Assembly: GCF_003480435.1 (NCBI RefSeq)
Contig: NZ_QUJB01000007.1
Span: forward strand, 91,921-155,920
DNA length: 64,000 nt
DNA from: Clostridium sp. AM30-24
Lineage (GTDB): Bacteria > Bacillota > Clostridia > Lachnospirales > Lachnospiraceae
Direction of reading: 5' to 3'
Shown here: piece after piece, positions 33,836-42,792 of the stretch
Layout: each line of letters opens with the position of its first letter
Position numbering within the stretch: the first letter of the stretch is position 1
Made by a program: the position numbers and the translations under genes
Notes under the pieces: generated by a model
Databases searched by the model: none
The model's input: only the letters and a program-made list of their open reading frames with translations
Told to the model about the DNA's origin: nothing

Positions 33836-34069
33836 ATGGATGACGAGACAAGAAAACAGATGAATGTCGAGGAGACATTTGCGGCTCTCGACCGGATCAT
33901 CGGAAAGCTGGAAAAGGGAGACGGATCTCTGGAGGACGCTTTCGCTGATTACGAAGAGGGCATGAAGCTTGTAAAGAGCTGTAACGAAAAAATTGAGACG
34001 ATCGAAAAAAAGATCCTTGTTTTGAGTGGAGATCAAACGGAGGAAAAGGAAAATGGCGGACAATTTTAA
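33836..34069 (+). CDS. xseB: exodeoxyribonuclease VII small subunit
   Basis: The 77-residue helical protein has the family pattern VEETFAALDRIIGKLEKGDGSLEDAFADYEEGMKL (pieces, residues 10-45). ATG 33836 with GAGG before it was chosen over an in-frame GTG at 33824. Its 3' end overlaps the start of ispA by 17 bases. Confidence 0.94.
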   Translation: MDDETRKQMNVEETFAALDRIIGKLEKGDGSLEDAFADYEEGMKLVKSCNEKIETIEKKILVLSGDQTEEKENGGQF

Positions 34070-34946
34070 GGAAAGGTTCAGTCAGGCGGTCAAGGAGACT
34101 GAGACAGTCGTATATTCATATTTGCCGGAGGAGACCGGACACCAGAAGACGATCTTTGAGGCAATGAATTACAGTGTAAAGGCAGGTGGAAAGCGCTTAA
34201 GACCGCTTCTCATGCGGGAAGTGTACCGTCTGTTCGGCGGAAACGGTCCGGAGATCGAGCCGTTCATGGCGGCCATGGAGATGATCCACACCTCGTCCCT
34301 GATCCATGACGATCTGCCGTGCATGGATAACGACGAATACCGCCGCGGAAAACTCACCACCTGGAAAGCCTACGGCTATGATATGGCAGTACTGGCGGGT
34401 GACGCGCTGATGATCTACGCGTTCGAGACTGCGTCAAAGGCCTTTTCCATGGGCGCTGATCCGGCAAAAGTCGGCCGCGCCATCGGGATCCTCGCAGAAA
34501 AGACCGGGATCTATGGCATGATCGGCGGACAGACCGTCGATGTGGAGCTCACCGGAAAGGCGGTTCCGAGAGAAAAACTTGATTTCATCTACCGGTTAAA
34601 GACCGGTGCTCTCCTCGAGGCCTCCATGATGATCGGTGCAGTCCTTGCGGGCGCGACCGTGGAAGAGATCAAAGAGGTGGAAACGATGGCCTCCGAGGTC
34701 GGTCTCGCGTTCCAGATTCAGGACGATATCCTCGATGTGACGAGCACTCAGGAAGAACTTGGAAAGCCGGTTCTGAGCGATGAAAAGAACGAAAAGACCA
34801 CTTATGTGACCTTAGAAGGCCTTGAAAAGGCAAAACGGGATGTAAAGGAAATTTCTGACCGGGCAGCAGGAAGACTTGCGGGGCTGCCGGGAAAAAATGA
34901 ATTTCTGTACAATATTATTGAAATGCTCGTGAATAGGAAAAACTAA
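34053..34946 (+). CDS. ispA: polyprenyl synthetase (farnesyl diphosphate synthase type)
   Basis: The 297-residue enzyme condenses IPP with allylic diphosphates. The first Asp-rich motif is DDLPCMDND near residue 87 and the second is DDILD near 227; GGKRLRPLL near 46 binds IPP. ATG 34053 lies after GGAGGAAAAGG. It is in the usual clostridial order xseB-ispA-dxs. Confidence 0.95.
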   Translation: MADNFKERFSQAVKETETVVYSYLPEETGHQKTIFEAMNYSVKAGGKRLRPLLMREVYRLFGGNGPEIEPFMAAMEMIHTSSLIHDDLPCMDNDEYRRGKLTTWKAYGYDMAVLAGDALMIYAFETASKAFSMGADPAKVGRAIGILAEKTGIYGMIGGQTVDVELTGKAVPREKLDFIYRLKTGALLEASMMIGAVLAGATVEEIKEVETMASEVGLAFQIQDDILDVTSTQEELGKPVLSDEKNEKTTYVTLEGLEKAKRDVKEISDRAAGRLAGLPGKNEFLYNIIEMLVNRKN

Positions 34947-34983
34947 TCACTATATAAAATATGTAAGGGAGTAGTCTGGAAAC

Positions 34984-36855
34984 ATGCTGCTTGATCATAT
35001 AAAACAGTCTTCGGACATCAAAAAACTGAAAGAAGACCAGTATCCGGAGCTTGCGCAGGAGATCCGCCAGTTCCTGATCGAAAAAATAAGTAAAACAGGC
35101 GGCCATCTCGCTTCAAACCTTGGGGTTGTGGAACTTACGATGGCCCTGCATCTGGCGTTTGACCTTCCGAAGGATAAAATCGTCTGGGACGTGGGCCATC
35201 AGGCCTACACCCACAAGCTTTTAAGCGGAAGAAAAGCCGGTTTTGATGACCTGCGCCAGTTTGGCGGAATGAGCGGATTCCCGAAGAGAAAGGAAAGCCC
35301 TTACGATGCCTTCGACACAGGACACAGCTCCACCTCCATCTCTGCGGGTCTTGGACTTGCCCAGGCGAGAGAGATCACAGGGGAAGATTATTCGGTGATC
35401 TCGGTCATCGGAGACGGTGCCCTGACCGGCGGAATGGCATATGAGGCATTGAACAACGCGGCCCAGATCAGAAAAAATTTTATTATTGTTCTGAATGACA
35501 ATGAGATGTCCATTTCCAGGAACGTGGGCGGAATGTCGAAATATCTCAGCAGTGTCCGCACAAAAGAAGGATATGCGGAGCTAAAGCTCCGAGTGGAACG
35601 GACACTTTCCGCGATCCCTGTGATCGGAAGACCGCTGGCATACGGTCTGTACCAGTTAAAGAACGGGATCAAACAGTTCCTTGTTCCGGGAATGTTATTT
35701 GAGGACATGGGGATCACGTATCTGGGGCCTGTGGACGGCCATAACGTTCAGGAAATGATCCGTGTATTTAAGGAAGCGAAGCGCGTCCAGCATGCGGTCT
35801 TAGTCCATGTTATCACGAAAAAGGGAAAAGGCTACAAGCCGGCGGAAGAAAATCCGGCGAGATTCCACGGCGTGGAACCATTCGATATCAAGACCGGAAA
35901 TCCTTTAAAGAAAAAGGAGTTTCCGAGCTATACGGATGTATTCTCAGAGAAGATCTGCGAACTTGCCGGAAAGAATAAAAGAATCGTGGCTCTGACGGCA
36001 GCCATGCCGGATGGAACAGGACTTACGAAGTTTGCGAAGGAATTCCCCAAACGGTTCTTTGATGTGGGAATCGCAGAGGCCCATGAGGTGACATCGGCGG
36101 CAGGCATGGCGGCAGCGGGACTGAAGCCTGTAGTTGCGGTATATTCTTCCTTTTTACAGCGTGGCTATGACCAGGTGCTTCACGACGTCTGTATTCAGGA
36201 TCTTCCGGTCCTGTTTGCCATCGACCGGGCCGGTCTTGTGGGAAGCGACGGGGAGACGCATCAGGGAATTTTTGATATTTCCTTCTTAAGTCTTGTGCCA
36301 GGAATGAACATCATGGCACCGAAAAACTGCTGGGAGCTTCAGGACATGCTGGAGTTCGGCGTGAATTTTGATGCGCCCCTCGCCATCCGTTATCCGAGAG
36401 GACAGGCGTACCGCGGACTGGAAGAATTCCGCGCTCCTGTCGAATATGGAAAGGCGGAGATGCTCTACGAGGAGTCAGAGATCGCACTTTTTGCCCTCGG
36501 CAGCATGGTGAGCACCGGCGAACATGTCCGGGAAAAATTAAAGGAAAAAGGACAGCCCTGTACCTTAGTGAACGCGAGATTTGTAAAGCCGCTCGATACG
36601 GATATGATCGATCGTCTCTGCAAGACGCATAAACTGATCGTCACCATGGAAGAGAATGTTCTCCGCGGCGGCATGGGCATGTATGTCACAAAATATATCC
36701 ATGAAAAACACCCGGAGATCCGCGTGATCCAGATCGCGCTTCCGGATGCCTATGTAGAACACGGAAATGTTTCCGTGCTCAGGGAGATGCTTGGAATCAA
36801 CAGCGATTCTGTGATCAGACGCATTGAGAAGGAATTTTTAAACGAGAAGAGATAA
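34984..36855 (+). CDS. dxs: 1-deoxy-D-xylulose-5-phosphate synthase
   Basis: The 623-residue thiamine-diphosphate enzyme makes DXP from pyruvate and glyceraldehyde 3-phosphate, the first step of the MEP isoprenoid route. Seen are HVGHQAY-like WDVGHQAYTHKLLSGR near 58, GDGALTGGMAYEALNNA near 144 (cofactor motif), the second-half RAGLVGSDGETHQGIFD near 420 and the C-terminal domain. Length fits the family. Confidence 0.97.
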   Translation: MLLDHIKQSSDIKKLKEDQYPELAQEIRQFLIEKISKTGGHLASNLGVVELTMALHLAFDLPKDKIVWDVGHQAYTHKLLSGRKAGFDDLRQFGGMSGFPKRKESPYDAFDTGHSSTSISAGLGLAQAREITGEDYSVISVIGDGALTGGMAYEALNNAAQIRKNFIIVLNDNEMSISRNVGGMSKYLSSVRTKEGYAELKLRVERTLSAIPVIGRPLAYGLYQLKNGIKQFLVPGMLFEDMGITYLGPVDGHNVQEMIRVFKEAKRVQHAVLVHVITKKGKGYKPAEENPARFHGVEPFDIKTGNPLKKKEFPSYTDVFSEKICELAGKNKRIVALTAAMPDGTGLTKFAKEFPKRFFDVGIAEAHEVTSAAGMAAAGLKPVVAVYSSFLQRGYDQVLHDVCIQDLPVLFAIDRAGLVGSDGETHQGIFDISFLSLVPGMNIMAPKNCWELQDMLEFGVNFDAPLAIRYPRGQAYRGLEEFRAPVEYGKAEMLYEESEIALFALGSMVSTGEHVREKLKEKGQPCTLVNARFVKPLDTDMIDRLCKTHKLIVTMEENVLRGGMGMYVTKYIHEKHPEIRVIQIALPDAYVEHGNVSVLREMLGINSDSVIRRIEKEFLNEKR

Positions 36856-36867
36856 GGAGCAAAGCCA

Positions 36868-37677
36868 ATGAAAGAACGGTTGGATGTTCTGCTGGTAAAG
36901 AGAAATCTGGCGGAGTCCAGAGAGAAGGCGAAGGCGGTCATCATGTCCGGCATCGTCTATGTGGATGGACAGAAGGAAGACAAGGCGGGATCCATGTTCG
37001 ACGAGACAGCGAACGTGGAGGTGCGCGGAACCACATTAAAATATGTGAGCCGCGGCGGCCTGAAACTGGAGAAGGCCATGACACATTTCGGCGTGACATT
37101 AGAGGGAAAGATCTGTATGGACGTCGGAGCGTCCACGGGCGGATTTACGGACTGCATGCTTCAGAACGGGGCAGTGAAGGTTTATTCTGTGGATGTTGGG
37201 CATGGACAGCTGGCGTGGAAGCTCAGAAATGATGAGCGCGTGGTCTGCATGGAAAAGACAAATATCCGTTATGTGACTCCGGAGGAGATCCCAGACAGGA
37301 TCCAGTTTGTATCCATTGACGTCTCCTTTATTTCTTTGACGAAGGTTCTGGGGCCGGTGAAGGCGCTCATGGAGCCGGACGGAGAGGTCGTATGCTTAAT
37401 TAAGCCGCAGTTTGAGGCAGGGCGTGAGAAGGTCGGAAAGAAGGGGGTTGTCCGCGAAAAATCCGTCCATCTTGAGGTCATTGAGATGGTCGCCTCCTTT
37501 GCGGGCAGCATCGGTTTTGAGGCTCTCCATCTGGAATTCTCCCCGATCAAGGGGCCGGAGGGAAATATCGAATATCTGCTCCATTTAAGAAACTGCACGG
37601 ATGGAAGTACATTTGCGAACGATACCATCGGCGCTTCCGAGATCGTTGAAAAGGCACACGAGACACTGGATAAATAA
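36868..37677 (+). CDS. tlyA: TlyA-family rRNA methyltransferase
   Basis: The 269-residue protein has an N-terminal S4 RNA-binding domain (RLDVLLVKRNLAESREKAKA) and a Rossmann-type FtsJ-like methyltransferase domain with SAM motif MDVGASTGGFTDCML near 90 and VSIDVSFISLTKVL near 150. TlyA proteins 2'-O-methylate rRNA; some are called hemolysin A. It follows dxs by 12 bases. Confidence 0.92.
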   Translation: MKERLDVLLVKRNLAESREKAKAVIMSGIVYVDGQKEDKAGSMFDETANVEVRGTTLKYVSRGGLKLEKAMTHFGVTLEGKICMDVGASTGGFTDCMLQNGAVKVYSVDVGHGQLAWKLRNDERVVCMEKTNIRYVTPEEIPDRIQFVSIDVSFISLTKVLGPVKALMEPDGEVVCLIKPQFEAGREKVGKKGVVREKSVHLEVIEMVASFAGSIGFEALHLEFSPIKGPEGNIEYLLHLRNCTDGSTFANDTIGASEIVEKAHETLDK

Positions 37678-37697
37678 GGCATAACAGGCATGATTTT

Positions 37698-38546
37698 ATG
37701 AAGAAATTTTACATCGTTGCAAATCCTGACAAAGAAAATACGAAGAATATGCAGGCGGCTATTGAAAAGTATCTGAAGGCTCACGGCGCGGGAGTTTCCT
37801 TGGGGAAAAGCGTGTCCGGACATGGAAATCCGTACACGGATCCGGAGGAGGTACCTGCGGATACCGAATGTGTCATCACGCTGGGCGGGGACGGAACCCT
37901 GATCCAGGCGGCAAGGGATCTTGCAGGGAGAAATCTTCCGATGATCGGTATCAATCTCGGCGGCCTCGGCTATCTTACCCAGATCGGCCGGGAAGGCGAT
38001 GTGAAGGAGCTTCTGGATGCGCTTTTGGAGGACTGCTATGAACTTCAGGAACGCATGATGTTGAAGGGCTGTGTTTACCGGAACGCAAGGCCGGTGAAAG
38101 AGAGCATTGCGCTCAATGATATCGTCCTGACAAGAGACGGAGATCCACGGGTATTAAAGCTAAAGCTTTACGTGGACGGACAGTTCTTAAATGAATTCAG
38201 CGCTGACGGTATGATCGTTGCGACGCCTACGGGATCCACAGCGTACAATCTGTCGGCGGGGGGACCGATCGCCCAGCCGGACGGACAGCTGATGATCCTT
38301 ACACCGATCTGCCCGCATACGCTGACGTCGAGAACGATCGTTTTCGGAGCGGATAGCCGGATCAGGATCGAGATCCCGGCAACAAACCGGGGCAGTCAGG
38401 TGGCGGCTTTTGACGGCGACACGTTAGTGCGGCTGGAAAATGGGGATTATATTGAGATCACAAAGGCAGAGACGGTGACAAGAGTTGTGAAGCTTGATCA
38501 CCGGTCATTCCTTGATATTTTAAAGATGAAGATGTACGACGCGTGA
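37698..38546 (+). CDS. nadK: NAD kinase
   Basis: The 282-residue enzyme phosphorylates NAD to NADP. The GGDGT motif is near residue 64 (ITLGGDGTLIQAARDL), followed by GINLGGLGYLTQ near 89, ALNDIVLTRDG near 138 and TPTGSTAYNLSAGGPI near 176. It sits in the standard cluster between tlyA and argR. Confidence 0.96.
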   Translation: MKKFYIVANPDKENTKNMQAAIEKYLKAHGAGVSLGKSVSGHGNPYTDPEEVPADTECVITLGGDGTLIQAARDLAGRNLPMIGINLGGLGYLTQIGREGDVKELLDALLEDCYELQERMMLKGCVYRNARPVKESIALNDIVLTRDGDPRVLKLKLYVDGQFLNEFSADGMIVATPTGSTAYNLSAGGPIAQPDGQLMILTPICPHTLTSRTIVFGADSRIRIEIPATNRGSQVAAFDGDTLVRLENGDYIEITKAETVTRVVKLDHRSFLDILKMKMYDA

Positions 38547-38653
38547 ATTTACAGCGGAATAGCGCTGCAGGACACGCAGGGCGGTGTGCGGATCACTTCA
38601 AAAGAAGTGAAATGGACACTGATACAGGACGAGATCAGAAAGGGGCAGCAGAC

Positions 38654-39106
38654 ATGAAGGTTGACAGACACAGTAAGATCGTGGAGCTGATCGGAAAATA
38701 TCAGATCGAGACGCAGGAGGAGCTTGCGGAGTATCTGAAAAAGGCCGGATATCATGTGACACAGGCGACAGTATCGAGAGATATCCGTGAACTGAAGCTC
38801 ACGAAAGCTCCTGGCAAAAATGGCCGCCAGTGCTATGCGGTCATGCAGCATCAGAAAGATTTTGGCGAGAAATATATCCGTATTTTCAGGGACTGCTATG
38901 TGTCCATGGACATGGCACAGAATATTCTTGTGATCAAGACGGTTTCCGGTATGGCGATGGCAGTCGCTGAGGCACTGGATGTGATCGGTTTTCATGAGAT
39001 CGTCGGCTGTGTGGCCGGAGACAATACGATCATGTGCGCGGTGCGGACCGTGGATGACACGATCATTCTGATGGATAAGCTGAAGAAGATCATTGAAGGA
39101 AAGTAA
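38654..39106 (+). CDS. argR: arginine repressor ArgR
   Basis: The 150-residue regulator has an N-terminal winged helix (residues 1-70, ATVSRDIRELKLTK) and a C-terminal hexamerisation and arginine-binding domain with GCVAGDNTIMCAVRTVDD near 118. ATG 38654 after AAAGGGG was chosen; the longer frame to 38543 overlaps the nadK stop. It should repress arginine synthesis genes such as argG in this window. The stop codon lies inside a structured repeat. Confidence 0.95.
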   Translation: MKVDRHSKIVELIGKYQIETQEELAEYLKKAGYHVTQATVSRDIRELKLTKAPGKNGRQCYAVMQHQKDFGEKYIRIFRDCYVSMDMAQNILVIKTVSGMAMAVAEALDVIGFHEIVGCVAGDNTIMCAVRTVDDTIILMDKLKKIIEGK

Positions 39107-39231
39107 CTGTTCAGTAGGTCTGCGCATTTACTGCGCTGACCGTAAGAAAACTTAGAATAGAATGCAAAAATCCTATCGGCACAGCCGATTTGGAATGGAT
39201 TTTTGCGCGTAACTGTTTACTGAACAGTTAC
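39103..39231. repeat. branched inverted-repeat element between argR and recN
   Basis: Perfect 14-bp outer arms (gtaactgttcagta at 39103-39116 and its complement at 39218-39231) enclose two hairpins: GGTCtGCGC/GCGCtGACC (39117-39141) and GCAAAAATCC/GGATTTTTGC (39164-39206) with an inner ATCGGC/GCCGAT. The right arm can also fold on itself. The drawing is that of a three-way junction. Confidence 0.6.
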
Positions 39232-39366
39232 GGAGGAAAATAGGCTTTGGACCTTTTTGTTTAAGGCAGAATATTGCAGAAATATTGAGCCCTGCGGAGC
39301 AGAAACGGGATAATTACCTTGTTTTGCTTTGCAGGGATTTTTTTAGGAAACAGAACAGAAAAAAAG

Positions 39367-39380
39367 AGAACAACTGTTCG
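39367..39380. promoter_or_regulatory. LexA (SOS) box 1 of recN
   Basis: AGAACAACTGTTCG matches the Firmicutes consensus CGAACRNRYGTTYG with a full GAAC-N4-GTTC core. Confidence 0.75.
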
Positions 39381-39388
39381 AAAAACAC

Positions 39389-39417
39389 TGGACAATCGAA
39401 CGTATGTGTGCTATACT
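39389..39417 (+). promoter_or_regulatory. recN promoter
   Basis: TGGACA (39389-39394), 17 bases, TATACT (39412-39417). LexA box 2 fills its spacer. Confidence 0.75.
39397..39410. promoter_or_regulatory. LexA box 2 of recN
   Basis: CGAACGTATGTGTG matches the consensus except for one base in the right half. It lies between the -35 and -10 elements. Confidence 0.65.
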
Positions 39418-39430
39418 CGTTTTACCAAAT

Positions 39431-39444
39431 CGAACAAATGTTTT
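39431..39444. promoter_or_regulatory. LexA box 3 of recN
   Basis: CGAACAAATGTTTT matches the consensus except for the last base. It lies just after the expected start of transcription. Confidence 0.65.
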
Positions 39445-39474
39445 ATTTTCATAGAGGGAAAGCGAGGGAACAGG

Positions 39475-41166
39475 ATGCTTGTTGGTTTACATGTTAAAAA
39501 TCTTGCTCTGATCGAGCAGGCAGACGTGGAGTTTGGAAACGGTTTAAATATCCTGACCGGTGAGACCGGAGCCGGAAAGTCGATTATCATCGGCTCTGTT
39601 GCCCTGGCGCTGGGCGCGAAAGCGTCAAGGGATATGATCAGATGTGGGGAAGAGTATGCGTATATTGAGCTTATTTTTTCGGTTGATGACGAGAAAAAAC
39701 GGGAAGAATTAAAGAAAATGGATGTGTATCCGGATGAAGATGGTCTTTTGATCATCTCAAAAAAGATCACCCAGACGAGAAGTATCAGCCGGATCAATGA
39801 CGAGACAGTGACGACGGCGCGCTTAAAAGCCGTGACCGGAAAGCTTCTCGATATCCATGGACAGCATGAACATCAGTCTCTCCTTCATAAGCAGAAACAT
39901 CTGGAGATCCTTGATGAATATTCCTGGAGAGAGACAGGAAGCTTAAAAAAAAATGTGGCAGAGAGTTACCGGAGATATCTGGAATTAAAGGGAAAGCTTG
40001 ACGGATTCTCTCTGGATGAGGAAAGCCGGAAGCGGGAACTTGATTTCGTGAGATTCGAGATCGATGAGATTGAGGATTCTGCATTAAAACCGGGCGAAGA
40101 GGAAGAACTTGCGGCGAAATTCCGTAAATTTTCCCATAGTCAAAAAATTATGGAAAGCTTACAGGGAGCTTATCAGGCGGTAGATGGGGACGCAATCGGG
40201 CGTGCGTACCGTGAGATGGAAAGTGTGGCATCCTACGATGAAAGACTGTCCGGGATCGCTGCGGGTCTTTCTGACGCGGAAAGTATTTTATCGGATATCT
40301 GCAGGTCGATCTCAGACTATATGGATGAGATGGAGTTTTCAGGGGAAGATTTTAAAAAGACGGAAGAACGTCTGGATCTTGTCCGTGGAATTATGGCAAA
40401 ATACGGAAATAGCGAGGAAGCTGTCTTAAAGAGTCTGGAAGAAAAGAAAAAACGACTTGAGGACTTGGAAAACTATGCGGAACTGGCGTTTGCCGCAAAA
40501 GCCGAGTTTGAGGAGCAGAAGCGGGTTCTGGGACTTCTCTGCGGACGGCTCTCGAAGGAGAGAGAAAAAGCAGCAAAGATTCTGGAGAACCGGATCACGG
40601 AGGAGCTTGAGGATCTGAACTTTCTTCATGTGGAATTTCGGGTAGATGTACACCGGACCGATCACTTTACGGCAGCCGGCTCCGACGAGGTGGAATTTTT
40701 GATCTCTACAAATCCGGGAAGTATTCCGCCAAGGCCGCTGGGGGAAGTAGCTTCCGGCGGTGAACTTTCAAGAATTATGCTGGCGATCAAGACGGTCCTT
40801 GCGGACACGGACGATATTCCAACTCTGATCTTCGATGAGATCGATACTGGTATCAGTGGACGGACTGCCCAGAAGGTATCGGAGCGCCTGTCCTATATCG
40901 GAAAAAAGCACCAGGTACTCTGTATTACCCACCTTCCACAGATCGCAGCCATGGCGGATACGCACTTTGAAATAAAAAAATCTGTGGAGAATGGTGTGAC
41001 TGTGACGAAAATCAGAAAGCTTACAGAGAAGGATGAGGTGGATGAACTCGCAAGACTCTTAGGCGGAGCTGAGATTACGGAAAAAGTACGAGAAAATGCC
41101 GAGGAGATGAAACGTCTGGCAGAGGAGACGAAGAATCACAGAGCTGTACTTCAAACAGCGGGATGA
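39475..41166 (+). CDS. recN: DNA repair protein RecN
   Basis: The 563-residue SMC-like protein has Walker A LTGETGAGKS near residue 27, a long coiled-coil middle and the C-terminal signature region RPLGEVASGGELSRIMLAIK and LIFDEIDTGISGRTAQ. It acts in double-strand break repair. The start ATG 39475 gives the family N-terminus MLVGLHVKNLALIEQ. The frame is open back to 39319, but that stretch holds the promoter and three LexA boxes. SOS control is clear from the sequence. Confidence 0.96.
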   Translation: MLVGLHVKNLALIEQADVEFGNGLNILTGETGAGKSIIIGSVALALGAKASRDMIRCGEEYAYIELIFSVDDEKKREELKKMDVYPDEDGLLIISKKITQTRSISRINDETVTTARLKAVTGKLLDIHGQHEHQSLLHKQKHLEILDEYSWRETGSLKKNVAESYRRYLELKGKLDGFSLDEESRKRELDFVRFEIDEIEDSALKPGEEEELAAKFRKFSHSQKIMESLQGAYQAVDGDAIGRAYREMESVASYDERLSGIAAGLSDAESILSDICRSISDYMDEMEFSGEDFKKTEERLDLVRGIMAKYGNSEEAVLKSLEEKKKRLEDLENYAELAFAAKAEFEEQKRVLGLLCGRLSKEREKAAKILENRITEELEDLNFLHVEFRVDVHRTDHFTAAGSDEVEFLISTNPGSIPPRPLGEVASGGELSRIMLAIKTVLADTDDIPTLIFDEIDTGISGRTAQKVSERLSYIGKKHQVLCITHLPQIAAMADTHFEIKKSVENGVTVTKIRKLTEKDEVDELARLLGGAEITEKVRENAEEMKRLAEETKNHRAVLQTAG

Positions 41167-41220
41167 ATCGGCAGAATGAGAAAAAACTGACAGGGTGAAA
41201 ATAAGAAAGCATCACATAAT

Positions 41221-41255
41221 AGGAGAGGAGCAAAAAAGCTGCCTCTCCTTTTTTT
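41221..41255 (+). terminator. intrinsic terminator after recN
   Basis: AGGAGAGG (41221-41228) and CCTCTCCT (41242-41249), with an inner AGC/GCT, are followed by seven Ts. Confidence 0.9.
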
Positions 41256-41393
41256 ATAACGGTTTCTGTGACGGCTGGGAATGACTGTCTGACAAAGTGG
41301 AAACGATAAAAGGGAAGCGGGCAGCTTCGGAAAACTGCAGTGCAGGCGCGACAGCGGCGGTGCGGATAAAGAACGAATAAAGGAGGAGCTGCC

Positions 41394-42671
41394 ATGATGA
41401 AAAAAGAATCGTTTCGACGGATCCTGATCCGGATATTCTGGATTTCTCTCGTCTTTACAATCGGATTTTCCTGGGTATATATCCGGTATGCAGTGCCGGA
41501 TCGGCTGAATCTGGTGGTCAATGAGGAAGAAGTCTTTCATTTCGCGCTTCCTCCCGGAGTGACCTTTGAGAGTGACAGCGAGGAGGTTGTCCTGAAGAAT
41601 GCTTCAGAAATCCCGCAGGGAATGATCCGGATCGAACGCCCGGATGCAGTCTCTATGTATGGGAAAAATGAGGGAAGCTACCGGGTCGGAATGAAGTTCC
41701 TGGGACTTATCCGGATGAAAGAGATTCAGGTGGAGGTGGTGGATGGATCTTATGCGATCCCCTGTGGAATGCCGGTGGGAATCTATTTAAAATCAAAGGG
41801 CGTTATGGTGATCGGGACAGGTCAGGTCACAAATGATACGGGAAACGTTGTAGAACCTGCTTACGGGCTCTTAAAGTCCGGAGACTATATCCAGACGGTG
41901 GACGGAGAAGATCTGGAAGATAAAAATGATCTGGTGGACGCGGTGAGCGCGTCAGACGGAAAGACGCTGGCGCTCGGAATCCGGCGAGATGGTCGCAGGA
42001 TCGAGGTGGATATGACACCGGTTCTTGCGGAAGACGGAAGCTATAAGCTTGGTGCCTGGGTCAGGGATGACACTCAGGGAATCGGAACCATGACTTATGT
42101 GGATATGAACGGAAATTTTGGTGCTCTTGGGCATGGAATCAGTGACAGTGATACCGGGGAACTGGTAGATATTGAAGGCGGGGAACTCTACGAGACCCAG
42201 ATCCTCGGGATCGAAAAAGGCCAGACCGGAAAGCCGGGGGTCATGTCCGGGGTGATCTATTACGGAAAAGGAACAAAACTGGGGGAAGTGAAGGAGAATA
42301 CGACAGAAGGAATCTACGGAACCGTAAACCACCATTTTCTGGATTCAATAAAAACCGATGCGATTCCTGTCGGTTTTCGACAGGATACTCACAAGGGAAC
42401 TGCGTACATCCGAAGCAATGTGTCCGGGGAAGTAAAAGATTATGAGATCGAAATTCAGAAGGTGGATTACGGCAGCATTCAGAAAAATAAAGGCCTGGTT
42501 CTCCGGGTTGTGGATGAGGAACTTTTAAATTTGACAAGCGGCATTGTTCAAGGTATGAGCGGTTCACCAATTATCCAGGACGGAAAACTTATCGGGGCTG
42601 TGACCCATGTGTTTATCAACGATCCGACGAGGGGGTATGGGATCTTTGCGGAGAATATGATCTCGCATTGA
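41394..42671 (+). CDS. spoIVB: SpoIVB signalling peptidase
   Basis: The 425-residue S55-family serine peptidase has an N-terminal membrane helix (residues 10-30), a PDZ domain (about 125-210, AYGLLKSGDYIQTVDGE), and a catalytic domain with His247 in GALGHGISD and the Ser in GMSGSP at 387-392. It is secreted by the forespore and triggers pro-sigma-K processing. Start codons 41394 and 41397 are both possible after AAAGGAGGAG. In most relatives spo0A follows; here it does not. Confidence 0.94.
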   Translation: MMKKESFRRILIRIFWISLVFTIGFSWVYIRYAVPDRLNLVVNEEEVFHFALPPGVTFESDSEEVVLKNASEIPQGMIRIERPDAVSMYGKNEGSYRVGMKFLGLIRMKEIQVEVVDGSYAIPCGMPVGIYLKSKGVMVIGTGQVTNDTGNVVEPAYGLLKSGDYIQTVDGEDLEDKNDLVDAVSASDGKTLALGIRRDGRRIEVDMTPVLAEDGSYKLGAWVRDDTQGIGTMTYVDMNGNFGALGHGISDSDTGELVDIEGGELYETQILGIEKGQTGKPGVMSGVIYYGKGTKLGEVKENTTEGIYGTVNHHFLDSIKTDAIPVGFRQDTHKGTAYIRSNVSGEVKDYEIEIQKVDYGSIQKNKGLVLRVVDEELLNLTSGIVQGMSGSPIIQDGKLIGAVTHVFINDPTRGYGIFAENMISH

Positions 42672-42792
42672 GCGGGAACAATTTATGGTAAAGGTATTTA
42701 GAGCTTATAGGGATTTAACAGAAAGTGAGCAGAGGGGAGCTGGACACAGGGGGTATCGTTGTGAAGGAGCTCATATCCGTTTGAACAGTCAT

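Noticed and set aside
39319..39474. N-terminal extension of recN
   Set aside because: The stretch contains the promoter and three LexA boxes; the family N-terminus begins at ATG 39475.
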